Positions 5,768 to 13,960 of a stretch of DNA of 25,158 bases are shown in pieces. Position numbers and translations under genes: made by a program. This DNA comes from a virus, in the IMG/VR virus record IMGVR_UViG_3300024352_000571, positions 1-25,158 of that record, one strand, 5' to 3'. Under the pieces are notes generated by a model. The model had not been told where the DNA came from. It worked only from the letters and a program-made list of their open reading frames with translations, and did no database searches. Numbering within the stretch: position 1 is the stretch's first letter; each line of letters starts with the position of its first letter.

Positions 5768-7561
5768 ATGGCAACAGTAACTAAAGACTTTAAAGTAAAG
5801 AATGGTCTCATTGTTGAAGGCACAACAGCCACAGTAAATAATCATGACATTCTTACTAAGAAGCAAGATGACCAAGACTATATTGTCGGTCTTATTGGCG
5901 GAACATCAACTTCTGCTAACACACCTAACTCAGTTGTAAAGCGTGATGGTTCAGGAGATTTTGCTGCAGGTACAATTACAGCAGATCTCGTTGGTGATGT
6001 AACTGGTAATGCAGATACAGCAACAGCACTTGAGACTGCACGTACAATTGAATTAACAGGAGATGTAACAGGTTCTGTATCTTTTGATGGTACAGCAAAC
6101 GTACAAATCTCAACAACCCTTGATGGTGATTTTGCAACAGATGCAGAAGTTGCTACAGCAAAGCAAGAAGCAATTGATGCAGCAGCATCAGATGCAACTA
6201 CAAAGGCTAACGCAGCCCTTTCAGATGCAGAAGACTACACAGATGCTGAAATTCTTGATGCTCTTGCTACAGCAGCAACAGATGCTACAAACAAGGCTAA
6301 CGCAGCAGCATCTTCAGCAAATTCTTACACAGACGATGCAGTATCACAAGAAGTTCTTGACCGCAATTCAGCAATCTCATCTGCTATTTCAACAGAAGTA
6401 ACAGATCGTGACAATGCAATCAGTTCAGCAATTTCTACAGAGGTTACAAATCGTAACTCTGCTATTGCAACAGCAAAGCAAGAGGCTAACGATTATACAG
6501 ATGAAAAGATTTCAGATCTTGTAGATGGTGCACCAGGACTTCTTGATACCCTCAACGAGTTGGCTGCAGCAATTGCAGATGATGAGAACTTTGCAGTATC
6601 AGTAACAAACAACCTTGCACTTAAGGCTGACATTACTTATGTAAATTCAGAAATCTCAGATCTTGACTCAGCAGCACAGGGTTATGCCTCAACAGCAGAA
6701 TCTAGTGCAAATTCATATACAAACTCTGCAATTTCTCAAGAAGTTTCAGACCGCAACTCTGCGATTTCTTCAGCAATTTCAACTGAAGTTACAAATCGCA
6801 ATAGTGCAATCAACTCAGCAATCGCTGACGAAGTAAATGATCGAAATGACGCAATCGCTTCAGCAATTGCAGATCTTGATTCATCAAGCGCAACAGACTT
6901 AGCAAATGCTATTTCTCAAGAAGTTTCAGATCGTAACTCTGCAATTTCTTCAGCAATTGATGCCCTTGATACAGACGATATTGAAGAAGGTTCAAATAAC
7001 CTTTACTTCACAGATGGTCGTGCTAAGGACTCAGCAGCAGCACTTCTTACAACTGCTAACCTAACAAATATCACAATTACTGGTACAGGTAATGGTGGTC
7101 TTACAATCACAGCAGAAAATGGTGTTGCAGATTCTGATACAGATGATCTTGATGAAGGTTCATCAAATCTTTACTTCACAGATGCTCGTGCAGTTTCTGC
7201 TCTTGAAGCAGTTACTCCAGACTTCCCAGCAGTAGAGATTGCATCAGTTGCAAAGCAGGTAGCAGCAGAAGCATCTGTTGCAACTGCAAGCACAAACACA
7301 GCAGTCTCATGGGCTAAGGCAGATTATCGTTCTGCTGAATTCCTTGTAAAGATTGCCAATGGATCTCATACAGAGGTTTCAAAGGTTATCTTGACACTTG
7401 ACACATCAGATAACATAGCAGTTACAGAATACGCAATGGTTGGAACAAACGGTTCTCTTGGATCAGTTTCAGCAGATGTTTCTGGAAATGATGTTCGTCT
7501 TCGTGTTACAACCGCTAACAACAACTCAACAGTTGCTGCTATCGGAACACTTTTAAAGTAA
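5768..7561 (+). CDS. Long tail-fibre protein with coiled-coil repeats
   Basis: 597 residues behind a good AAGGAG site. It starts ATVTKDFKVKNGLIV, almost identical to the start of the gene at 7594, a likely common attachment domain. GDVTGN-type beta repeats follow (about 70-120). A long Ala/Ser/Asp-rich helical region (about 125-420) has many copies of a RNSAISSAISTEV unit, and there is a GAPGLLDTLNELAAAI module. Two copies of an EGSxNLYFTDxRA motif follow, common in T4-type fibres, then the C-terminal beta domain shared with the preceding gene (about 515-597). The helical repeats suggest a trimeric coiled-coil shaft. Confidence 0.8.
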   Translation: MATVTKDFKVKNGLIVEGTTATVNNHDILTKKQDDQDYIVGLIGGTSTSANTPNSVVKRDGSGDFAAGTITADLVGDVTGNADTATALETARTIELTGDVTGSVSFDGTANVQISTTLDGDFATDAEVATAKQEAIDAAASDATTKANAALSDAEDYTDAEILDALATAATDATNKANAAASSANSYTDDAVSQEVLDRNSAISSAISTEVTDRDNAISSAISTEVTNRNSAIATAKQEANDYTDEKISDLVDGAPGLLDTLNELAAAIADDENFAVSVTNNLALKADITYVNSEISDLDSAAQGYASTAESSANSYTNSAISQEVSDRNSAISSAISTEVTNRNSAINSAIADEVNDRNDAIASAIADLDSSSATDLANAISQEVSDRNSAISSAIDALDTDDIEEGSNNLYFTDGRAKDSAAALLTTANLTNITITGTGNGGLTITAENGVADSDTDDLDEGSSNLYFTDARAVSALEAVTPDFPAVEIASVAKQVAAEASVATASTNTAVSWAKADYRSAEFLVKIANGSHTEVSKVILTLDTSDNIAVTEYAMVGTNGSLGSVSADVSGNDVRLRVTTANNNSTVAAIGTLLK

Positions 7562-7593
7562 TAAAAAATAAATAAAAGAGGGAGTGGTGGATC

Positions 7594-8049
7594 TTGGCAA
7601 CAGTAGATAAAGACTTCAAGGTCAAAAACGGACTAGTCGTAACTAACGGCGGTAGTTTCGGAGGATCTGTAACAGTAGGAGAACCTACGCTAGATACACA
7701 TGCTGCTACTAAGGCATATGTCGATTCAGTAGTTGGCAGCACCTATGTCGGATCCACCGCTCCCCAATCACCAGAAGATGGTGATATGTGGCTTGATGAA
7801 TTAACATCAAGAATTAATGTTTATTATTCTGGATCATGGATTACTCTAGCAGCAATTGATGATACATTAAATCTTCCACAGCATATCCATGATACTGCTA
7901 TCGATGGAACTGGTTTTATTGTTTCTCAGTTTGTTAGTGCGGGTAGTTTTAATGATCCACAAGGGTCTCCTGTAGAGGGGGGATCCTATAACACCAACTC
8001 GTGGACATCTGTTTATGATGGTGGTGTAGCGATAGATAATTTCAATTAA
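7594..8049 (+). CDS. Short tail-fibre protein (TTG start)
   Basis: 151 residues. The TTG start is supported by GAGGGAG at 7578-7584 and by the product's opening ATVDKDFKVKNGLVV, which matches the ATG-started fibre upstream. Next come THAATKAYVDSVVG, a linker unit frequent in phage fibres, and GSTAPQSPEDGDMWLDE with a short beta unit (INVYYSGSWITLA), also typical. The C-terminal 60 residues are unlike its neighbours and may be a tip. It looks like a short fibre mounted on the same anchor as the long one. Confidence 0.7.
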   Translation: MATVDKDFKVKNGLVVTNGGSFGGSVTVGEPTLDTHAATKAYVDSVVGSTYVGSTAPQSPEDGDMWLDELTSRINVYYSGSWITLAAIDDTLNLPQHIHDTAIDGTGFIVSQFVSAGSFNDPQGSPVEGGSYNTNSWTSVYDGGVAIDNFN

Positions 8050-8056
8050 AAATTGA

Positions 8057-8065
8057 TGTTATAAT
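8057..8065 (+). promoter_or_regulatory. Extended -10 promoter with leader
   Basis: TGTTATAAT gives a predicted start near 8072, hence a leader of about 36 bases carrying the GAGGAGAG ribosome site before the ATG at 8109. No clear -35. Confidence 0.5.
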
Positions 8066-8108
8066 AAGCGAAGAAATACAACGGTAGAAATACCAAGAGG
8101 AGAGATAA

Positions 8109-10175
8109 ATGGCAACAAGAATGCAACAGCGCAGAGGTACCGCAGCACAGTGGACTGGCGCTAACCCAATTTTAGCAGCAGGTGAAATCGGTTTTGAAAC
8201 TGACACCAACAAATTTAAGATAGGTAACGGCTCTTCAACTTGGTCAAGCCTTTCTTATTATGCATCAGCAGATGATTTAGCAGACCTAATCGATGGTGCA
8301 CCAGATTTATTAAATACTCTTAACGAATTAGCAGCAGCCCTTGGCGATGACCCTTCTTTCCTCTCTGACCACGTAAACGGTACTACCAATGTCCACGGAA
8401 TTGCTAATACAGCAGATCTTGCTACACAAGATTTTGTTACTGATGCAATTACAAACTCAACAGTAGATCAGTCAGCCCTTGCTGGTACAGGTATTGACTG
8501 GAATGCTGGTACAGAACAATTTGATATTGATAATACAGTTGTTACTCTTAATGGTACACAAACATTAACAAATAAGACACTCAGTGGCGCAGACTTAGGT
8601 GGATCATCTACTGCACAAACACAGTCAAATAGCGATAACTCTACTAAGATTGCTACAACTGAATTCGTTCAAACCAAGATTGATGGTTTGATTAATGGTG
8701 CTCCTGGAGCACTAGATACATTAAAGGAACTTGCTGATGCAATCGGAGACGATGCTAACTACGCTGCAAGCGTTACAACAGCACTTTCTGAGAGAGTATC
8801 AAAGGCTGGAGATTCAATGACAGGTGCCCTAACATTATCTGGCGCACCATCAGATGATCTACATGCAGCAACAAAGGGTTATGTAGATTCTGGAATTGGA
8901 GCACACAATGATGATCATACAAATGTGCACGGAATTGCAGACACAGACGCTTTGGCAACAAAAGACTATGCTGAAGCACAAGTAAACACACACAATTCTG
9001 ATACAACAGACGTACACGGTATTTCTGATACATCAGCGCTTGCTACAAAAACATATGCGGACAACTCATCAGATGATGCCGTAACTGCACATAATGCATT
9101 AACTGCAAATGTTCATGGCATTAATAATACCGCAGAACTTGCAACACAAACACAGGTTGCTACTGCTGTAACAAACCATAATGGAGAAACAGAAAACGTA
9201 CACGGTATTACTGATACAGCATCACTAGTAACATTAACAATTCTTGGAGAACACAATTCTGATACAACAAATGTACACGGAATTCTTGATACATCAGCAT
9301 TAGCAACAACAGCAGATATATCAGATCATAGTTCTGCAACTGAAAATGTTCACGGAATTGTCGATACAGCAGACTTAGTTCTTACAGATGATGTTCGTTT
9401 GTCTGACACAAGAACGCCAACAGATAACACAGTTTCAACAGCAAAGATTGTTAACTCTGCTGTAACTGCAGATAAACTTGCAGGAGATTCTGTAACAGAA
9501 AGCAAGGTTGCTGACGGAGCAATTACATCTGGCAAGATTGCAAACGGTACAATTGTTAATGCTGACATTAATGCTTCAGCAGCAATTGACTGGACAAAGT
9601 TAGCAGTATCTTCAACAGTATCTGAGACAGAACTTGGATATCTTGACGGTGTAACCTCTGCAATCCAAACACAAATCGATGGCGTACCTGGCTTAATTGC
9701 AACTGCCAAGTCAGAAGCAATTGCAGATGCAACAGCACAGGTAAATGCCGTAATCGCTTCAGCACCTGCAGCACTTAATACTCTTGATGAGTTGGCTGCT
9801 GCACTTGGAGATGATGCTAACTATGCAGCAACTGTTACCACAGCACTTGCTGGCAAGGTACCATCTGCTACAACTATTTCACAAAAGACAGACTCATATA
9901 CATTATCTTCAGTATCAGAAAAAGATACTTTGATTGAAATGGGTAAGGCTACTGCACAGACAGTTACAATTCCAACAAATGCAAGCGTTGCATTCCCAGT
10001 AGGTACATCATTAGATATTCTACAGACTGGTGCTGGACAGGTAACTATTGCTGGTGCAGCAGGTGTTACAGTAAATGGAACACCAGGTTTGAAGTTACGT
10101 ACTCAGTGGTCATCTGCAACTCTCTTTAAGAGAGCAACAGACACTTGGGTTGTAATGGGCGACCTATCAGCGTAA
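8109..10175 (+). CDS. Long tail-fibre protein with Mtd-like N-terminus and NVHGI repeats
   Basis: 688 residues. Residues 1-50 (RMQQRRGTAAQWTGANPILAAGE...) match the N-terminal domain of the phage major tropism determinant type, found at the base of many fibres. There are three GAPxxLxTLxELAxALGDD modules (about 58-85, 195-225 and 550-580). Seven copies of a unit centred on NVHGI, each followed by DT(S/D)ALAT-like residues, span about 8380-9385. The C-terminus (QTGAGQVTIAGAAGVTVNG ... RATDTWVVMGDLSA) is the familiar fibre end cap. Alternating helix and short beta units suggest a long trimeric shaft. This and the fibre at 5768 are likely two different fibres of one particle. Confidence 0.8.
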   Translation: MATRMQQRRGTAAQWTGANPILAAGEIGFETDTNKFKIGNGSSTWSSLSYYASADDLADLIDGAPDLLNTLNELAAALGDDPSFLSDHVNGTTNVHGIANTADLATQDFVTDAITNSTVDQSALAGTGIDWNAGTEQFDIDNTVVTLNGTQTLTNKTLSGADLGGSSTAQTQSNSDNSTKIATTEFVQTKIDGLINGAPGALDTLKELADAIGDDANYAASVTTALSERVSKAGDSMTGALTLSGAPSDDLHAATKGYVDSGIGAHNDDHTNVHGIADTDALATKDYAEAQVNTHNSDTTDVHGISDTSALATKTYADNSSDDAVTAHNALTANVHGINNTAELATQTQVATAVTNHNGETENVHGITDTASLVTLTILGEHNSDTTNVHGILDTSALATTADISDHSSATENVHGIVDTADLVLTDDVRLSDTRTPTDNTVSTAKIVNSAVTADKLAGDSVTESKVADGAITSGKIANGTIVNADINASAAIDWTKLAVSSTVSETELGYLDGVTSAIQTQIDGVPGLIATAKSEAIADATAQVNAVIASAPAALNTLDELAAALGDDANYAATVTTALAGKVPSATTISQKTDSYTLSSVSEKDTLIEMGKATAQTVTIPTNASVAFPVGTSLDILQTGAGQVTIAGAAGVTVNGTPGLKLRTQWSSATLFKRATDTWVVMGDLSA
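8380..9385 (+). repeat. Seven NVHGI-type fibre repeats
   Basis: Seven in-frame copies of x-x-(N/D)VHGIxxTxxL inside the long fibre, spaced irregularly and partly separated by HNSDTT-like turns. The DNA of the copies has diverged at synonymous sites. Confidence 0.8.
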
Positions 10176-10205
10176 TAATATTTTAAATAAACAAAGGAGA
10201 GTAGC

Positions 10206-11204
10206 ATGGCATCAAGTAAAAGAAAAGGTATTAAGTCCTCAGCGCAGGATAACTTTTTACAACCAGATCCAGTCACAAGTTTAAGTGCTTCAAATGTAGG
10301 CACAGGACGTGACTATGGTAATGGTGCTGTTGACCTTTCTTGGTCTTTGCCTGCTACTTCTCCAGCAGCAACATCTTATACAATTACAACAACTCCAGCA
10401 ACAACAACAGTGGTCACTGGTAATGCAAATACAACATACCAATTTACTGGCTTATCTGGAGGAACATCTTATACATTTACAGTTGTAGGTACAAATGCAG
10501 CAGGTACTGCAAATCCAACAACAAGTTCTTCTGTTGCTGTTACTACAAAGCCAGGAACACCAAGTGGTGCCAGTGCATCTGCTTTATCAGCAAACACAAA
10601 CAGAATTGAATGGTCTGCCCCAGCAAATGGTGGTAGCACAATTACATCATATACAATTACTGGTTCTGATGGATCAAGTTATACTGGTGTTACATCTTCA
10701 CCATATGATGCTAACGATCCAGGTACAAATCCAGGATCACAAACTTATACAATTGTTGCTATTAATGCTAATGGTACATCTGCAGGTGTAACTACATCAT
10801 CTGTTACAACTACCCCGCCATTCTTCCCATTCTTCCCTCCATTTTTCCCACCATTCTTCCCATTCTTCCCTCCATTTTTCCCACCGTTCTTCCCATTCTT
10901 CCCTCCATTCTTCCCACCATTCTTCCCGTTCTTCCCATTCTTCCCACCGTTCTTCCCATTCTTCCCATTCTTCCCATTCTTCCCACCATTCTTCCCGTTC
11001 TTCCCACCGTTCTTCCCACCTTACTTCCCATTCTTCCCGTTCTTCCCACCGTTCTTCCCTTACTTCCCATTCTTCCCGTTCTTCCCACCTTACTTCCCGT
11101 ACTTCCCATTCTTCCCACCGTTCTTCCCACCGTACTTCCCATTCTTCCCACCATACTTTAGAGGTTGCGGATCCAACTGCGTATGCTTAGGAATTTGTAT
11201 CTAA
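10206..11204 (+). CDS. Fibronectin-III protein with long PFFP array
   Basis: 332 residues behind AAAGGAGA. Two fibronectin type III domains are visible (about 20-110 and 113-203): DLSWSLPATSPAATSYTI ... GLSGGTSYTFTVVGTNAAG, then RIEWSAPANGGSTITSYTI ... SQTYTIVAINANG. Such domains are common on phage tails and bind surface sugars weakly. The C-terminal third is a 115-residue array of FFP and FFPP units, with some Tyr replacing Phe near the end. A short Cys-rich cap (RGCGSNCVCLGICI) follows. The same array and a Cys cap end the protein at 2-1330. It is the last fibre gene before the hydroxylase operon and is a natural candidate substrate (inference). Confidence 0.8.
   Translation: MASSKRKGIKSSAQDNFLQPDPVTSLSASNVGTGRDYGNGAVDLSWSLPATSPAATSYTITTTPATTTVVTGNANTTYQFTGLSGGTSYTFTVVGTNAAGTANPTTSSSVAVTTKPGTPSGASASALSANTNRIEWSAPANGGSTITSYTITGSDGSSYTGVTSSPYDANDPGTNPGSQTYTIVAINANGTSAGVTTSSVTTTPPFFPFFPPFFPPFFPFFPPFFPPFFPFFPPFFPPFFPFFPFFPPFFPFFPFFPFFPPFFPFFPPFFPPYFPFFPFFPPFFPYFPFFPFFPPYFPYFPFFPPFFPPYFPFFPPYFRGCGSNCVCLGICI
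10815..11159 (+). repeat. Long Phe-Phe-Pro / Phe-Phe-Pro-Pro array
   Basis: 115 residues built only from P, F and Y: units of FFP and FFPP in irregular alternation, with Y for F (TTC to TAC) only in about the last third. Codons are almost all TTC plus CCA/CCG/CCT, making the coding strand nearly pure pyrimidine. Unit number is likely to vary by slippage or unequal exchange. Confidence 0.9.
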
Positions 11205-11225
11205 AATATGCAAAATTTAAATAGA

Positions 11226-11264
11226 CATGCCTATGGAGAAATTAACACCTTCTCCAAAGGTATG
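11226..11264 (+). terminator. Long hairpin between the fibre block and the hydroxylase operon
   Basis: A stem of about 15 pairs (arms 11226-11240 and 11250-11264, one mismatch and one G-T pair) encloses a 9-base loop. It lies 21 bases past the PFFP gene stop. No T-run follows on the + strand, so it is an imperfect intrinsic terminator. It also overlaps the -35 of the next promoter and might be an operator instead. Confidence 0.5.
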
Positions 11265-11271
11265 CTATAAT
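11242..11271 (+). promoter_or_regulatory. Promoter of the hydroxylase operon
   Basis: -35 TTAACA (11242-11247), 18-base spacer, extended -10 TGCTATAAT (11263-11271). The predicted start near 11278 gives a short leader with AAAGGAG (11281-11287) before the ATG at 11294. The -35 sits in the loop of the hairpin at 11226-11264. Confidence 0.65.
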
Positions 11272-11293
11272 TAAAAAGTAAAAGGAGATAACT

Positions 11294-11746
11294 ATGCATT
11301 TTGTACTAGCAGAAAATAACGACTCATCTTGGCAGGTAGTATTTGAATTTACCTTCTCTACAGATGAGAGAAAAAATATTTTAGATGCAGCACTTGCATC
11401 AAATCTCCCAATTACTATGATGGAAACAACATCTTTTAAAAATCAAGCAAAATCAGGGGCAACTTGGAACGGAACATCATTCTCTGGAGGACATGTTGCT
11501 GATGGAATGGAATATTTAGACTTGCCATCAGATGACGAATTCTGGTCTACAAGAAGAACATATTCTTTTATTTGTGATAATGTTATTATTGCAATGATTG
11601 TTGCAAATGAAGGCACTGCAATTGGCCAGTATTTAAATGAGCATCTTGCTAAAGATAATATTAAAATGATTAAGGTTCCAGAAGGTAAAAAGATTATGGT
11701 TGGAGAATCTGTTCAGTTTGACAGTTCTTCAAACACACTGCTTTAA
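11294..11746 (+). CDS. Hypothetical protein, first gene of the hydroxylase operon
   Basis: 150 residues behind AAAGGAG. I do not recognise a family. It opens with a beta strand (FVLAENNDSSWQVVFEFTF). The middle holds GATWNGTSFSGG, and a helix-strand part (TYSFICDNVIIAMIVANEGTAIGQYLNEHL) and a terminal SVQFDSSSNTLL follow. There is no signal peptide or HxD motif. It follows the main promoter of the operon, so it should be made at the highest level of the group, as expected for a structural or chaperone protein rather than an enzyme (inference). Confidence 0.6.
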   Translation: MHFVLAENNDSSWQVVFEFTFSTDERKNILDAALASNLPITMMETTSFKNQAKSGATWNGTSFSGGHVADGMEYLDLPSDDEFWSTRRTYSFICDNVIIAMIVANEGTAIGQYLNEHLAKDNIKMIKVPEGKKIMVGESVQFDSSSNTLL

Positions 11747-11772
11747 TAATTTCCTAACAGAACGGATTTATC

Positions 11773-12486
11773 ATGTACGAATATGATGAAAACCAGAATC
11801 CATGGTTTACAAAAGATCGCTCAGAAACGGCATCAAATAGATATCCAACAAAAACATTGCCAAACGGCGTCATTGTAGAAAACCCTGGGCTTGGTTTAAA
11901 CATTTATAGAAATGTCTTTTCTAAAGAAGATGCTGATAGATATATCAATACACTAGAGTCAAACCTAGATGGCAGCAAAGGCTACCGTTGGTCAGAAGCC
12001 CAAGTAACAAATTCTAATACGCCAATTAAAAGAGCAAGAGATTGTGTAGACTTTAAATTTAAGCCAGAAAATCTTGGCGCTAGGAATGATCAAAATGCCG
12101 AACTACTAGACCTACATAAAGAAATATATGATAAGTTAAAATTATGCATAGATGAATATGCAGCATATTGGGGAATTAATGTTATCTATTATGAAGCATT
12201 TAACTTTGTAAAATACGAAGGTGAAGGAAAGCATTTTAATATTCACGCAGACCATGGTCCAGCCTATAATGCAACCGTCTCTGCGGTTATTTATATTAAC
12301 GATGACTATGAGGGCGGGGAAATACAATTCCCAAGACTAGACGGATATACACTTACTCCAAAAGTTGGAGATATTGCTGTGTTCCCATCTAACTACATTT
12401 ATGAGCATGCATCTCTTCCAATGAAGAGCGGTACAAAGTATTGTGTCGTAATTATGACTGACATTAATGAGTTAGGCCATAAGTAG
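11773..12486 (+). CDS. Prolyl-4-hydroxylase-type 2OG-Fe(II) oxygenase 1
   Basis: 237 residues. The catalytic half shows H158-A-D160 (HFNIHADHG), the turn YINDDYEGGEIQF, PKVGDIAVFPS, distal H212 (YEHAS) and K222 (SGTKY) as the 2-oxoglutarate-binding residue. This is the complete prolyl 4-hydroxylase (P4Hc) layout. The N-terminal 100 residues give the supporting helices, with NIYRNVFSKEDADRYI at the start of the fold. No signal peptide, so it acts inside the cell. Its sequence is closest in this window to the copy at 13277 (shared YWGI/YNIM.. EAFNF(V/I)KY region). The stop overlaps the next GTG start. Confidence 0.88.
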   Translation: MYEYDENQNPWFTKDRSETASNRYPTKTLPNGVIVENPGLGLNIYRNVFSKEDADRYINTLESNLDGSKGYRWSEAQVTNSNTPIKRARDCVDFKFKPENLGARNDQNAELLDLHKEIYDKLKLCIDEYAAYWGINVIYYEAFNFVKYEGEGKHFNIHADHGPAYNATVSAVIYINDDYEGGEIQFPRLDGYTLTPKVGDIAVFPSNYIYEHASLPMKSGTKYCVVIMTDINELGHK

Positions 12487-13265
12487 TGAGTATAGATTAT
12501 AAAAAAATACTTTTTAAATCATACAGACCCTGGCTAACTAAAGAAAGCAAGTCTGTTCCAACACCAACACAAAAAGAAATACCACAGTGGTATAAGGATG
12601 CAGATAGGTTTGCAAAAAATCCATTTAATGGAGAATATTACAAAGCACCAAAAGAGGTTTGTCCATTTCCTAAAGCAGGAACCACAGATGACTACGGCAT
12701 GATTCCAACATGGAAAGCCTGTCCAGCAATTTTAGATGCTTTTATGACTGGATATGTTCTTAAAACACCGTGTGATCTGATTTTTTCAAAAAATGTTACA
12801 GGTTCCCTGGACGTTAAAGTTGATAATCCAATGTATCAAGATTTTTGTTCAGTAAGGCCACCTATGCCTCAGTTTGAACATCCTGCAGGATACTACAAGA
12901 GTCATTTTGCTTGGATGCCAGACTGGGGACTAAAACTGCCAGATGGATATAGTGCTTTATTTATGACACCAATGAACAGATTTGATTTACCATTTATGAA
13001 TACAACGGGTATTGTTGATTCTGATAAGGTTGAATTATTAGGCAGTTTTCCATTTTTTATTATAGATGGTTGGGAAGGTACTATTCCAGCAGGTACACCA
13101 TTTTTACAGGTTTTGCCATTTAAGAGAGAAAATTGGGAACACGAAATTGAGATATTAGATTCATCAAGCATATATGCTAAAATAGTAGATAACGCAAATA
13201 TTTATCGCCAGCCAGATGGCGGGGTATACAAAGATAAAGTTTGGACAAGAAGAGAGTATAAGTAG
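12486..13265 (+). CDS. Uncharacterised phage protein, possibly DUF6065-related
   Basis: 259 residues from a GTG that overlaps the preceding TAG stop. No catalytic motif is recognised. The N-terminus (PTPTQKEIPQWYKDADRF) and WKACPAILDAFMTGY recur in uncharacterised phage proteins, from memory. The C-terminal half (GYSALFMTPMNRFDLPF ... TIPAGTPFLQVLPFKRENW ... IEIL) has the same order of motifs as the protein at 13960 (SILTINPVNYFNEDF ... VIKAGTPIATIIP ... IEIV). Both therefore probably share one beta-rich fold. Placed between two hydroxylase genes in one operon; function unknown. Confidence 0.65.
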   Translation: MSIDYKKILFKSYRPWLTKESKSVPTPTQKEIPQWYKDADRFAKNPFNGEYYKAPKEVCPFPKAGTTDDYGMIPTWKACPAILDAFMTGYVLKTPCDLIFSKNVTGSLDVKVDNPMYQDFCSVRPPMPQFEHPAGYYKSHFAWMPDWGLKLPDGYSALFMTPMNRFDLPFMNTTGIVDSDKVELLGSFPFFIIDGWEGTIPAGTPFLQVLPFKRENWEHEIEILDSSSIYAKIVDNANIYRQPDGGVYKDKVWTRREYK

Positions 13266-13276
13266 AAGGAGATATC

Positions 13277-13960
13277 ATGTCAACTTGGACAGATAAAGAG
13301 ACATTAGGGTTTGGCATCACTTGCTATAGAGGTGTTATTAAGCCAGAACTAAATATTATAGAAAGACTAGAAAATACCCTAGGCTCACCAGCACCTTGGG
13401 GAGAATTATCTGAAGAAGGAAAGCAGTACCATTGGCTACCAGCATATGTTGGATATCAGCAGTTAATGCCAGACTATCGTGATTGCTATGACTTTAAGTT
13501 TAAAAAAACAGATATTGAAAATGATAAAAGTGAAGACTCTCTTCTACTTCAGCAAATTTGGCAAGACGTATATGATGCACAGGCACCAGTAGTTGATGAT
13601 TATAGAAAAGACTATAACATCATGCCATTAAAGTATTGGGAAGCATTTAATTTTATTAAGTACGGACCAGGGCAGCACTTCAAAGAACACCATGATCATG
13701 GTTTTTCATACAACTGTACTGTATCATTAGTAGCATACATCAATGATGATTATGATGGCGGAGAGTTATACTTTAGATTACAGAATTTAAATATAAAGCC
13801 AAAGGCAGGAGACCTGTATGTCTTCCCTTCAAACTTTATGTATCCGCATCAGGCAATGCCAGTACACTCTGGTACTAAATATTCTATTGTCACAATGCTA
13901 GACTATAGCAGAAAGTATCATACTCCAGATATGTATGATCCAAAGTGGGCAAATGAATAA
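13277..13960 (+). CDS. Prolyl-4-hydroxylase-type 2OG-Fe(II) oxygenase 2
   Basis: 227 residues behind AGAAGGAG (13264-13271). Key residues: H138-H-D140 in HFKEHHDHG, YINDDYDGGELYF, PKAGDLYVFPS, distal H191 (YPHQA) and K201 (SGTKY). The core aligns well with oxygenase 1, including DFKFK before the core and EAFNFIKYG. These two look like an old duplication separated by the insertion of another gene. The stop overlaps the next ATG (TAATG). Confidence 0.88.
   Translation: MSTWTDKETLGFGITCYRGVIKPELNIIERLENTLGSPAPWGELSEEGKQYHWLPAYVGYQQLMPDYRDCYDFKFKKTDIENDKSEDSLLLQQIWQDVYDAQAPVVDDYRKDYNIMPLKYWEAFNFIKYGPGQHFKEHHDHGFSYNCTVSLVAYINDDYDGGELYFRLQNLNIKPKAGDLYVFPSNFMYPHQAMPVHSGTKYSIVTMLDYSRKYHTPDMYDPKWANE

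Noticed and set aside
8109-8260. Diversity-generating retroelement, because of the Mtd-type N-terminus
   Set aside because: No reverse transcriptase, template repeat or variable C-type lectin end is visible in the window; the N-terminal domain is common in ordinary fibres.
10815-11159. Collagen-like domain
   Set aside because: Gly is absent and the period is a mix of three and four residues, so a collagen triple helix is excluded.
11226-11264. Possible tRNA or small RNA from the strong hairpin
   Set aside because: A single stem-loop without cloverleaf arms, anticodon loop or T-loop consensus; better read as a terminator or operator.
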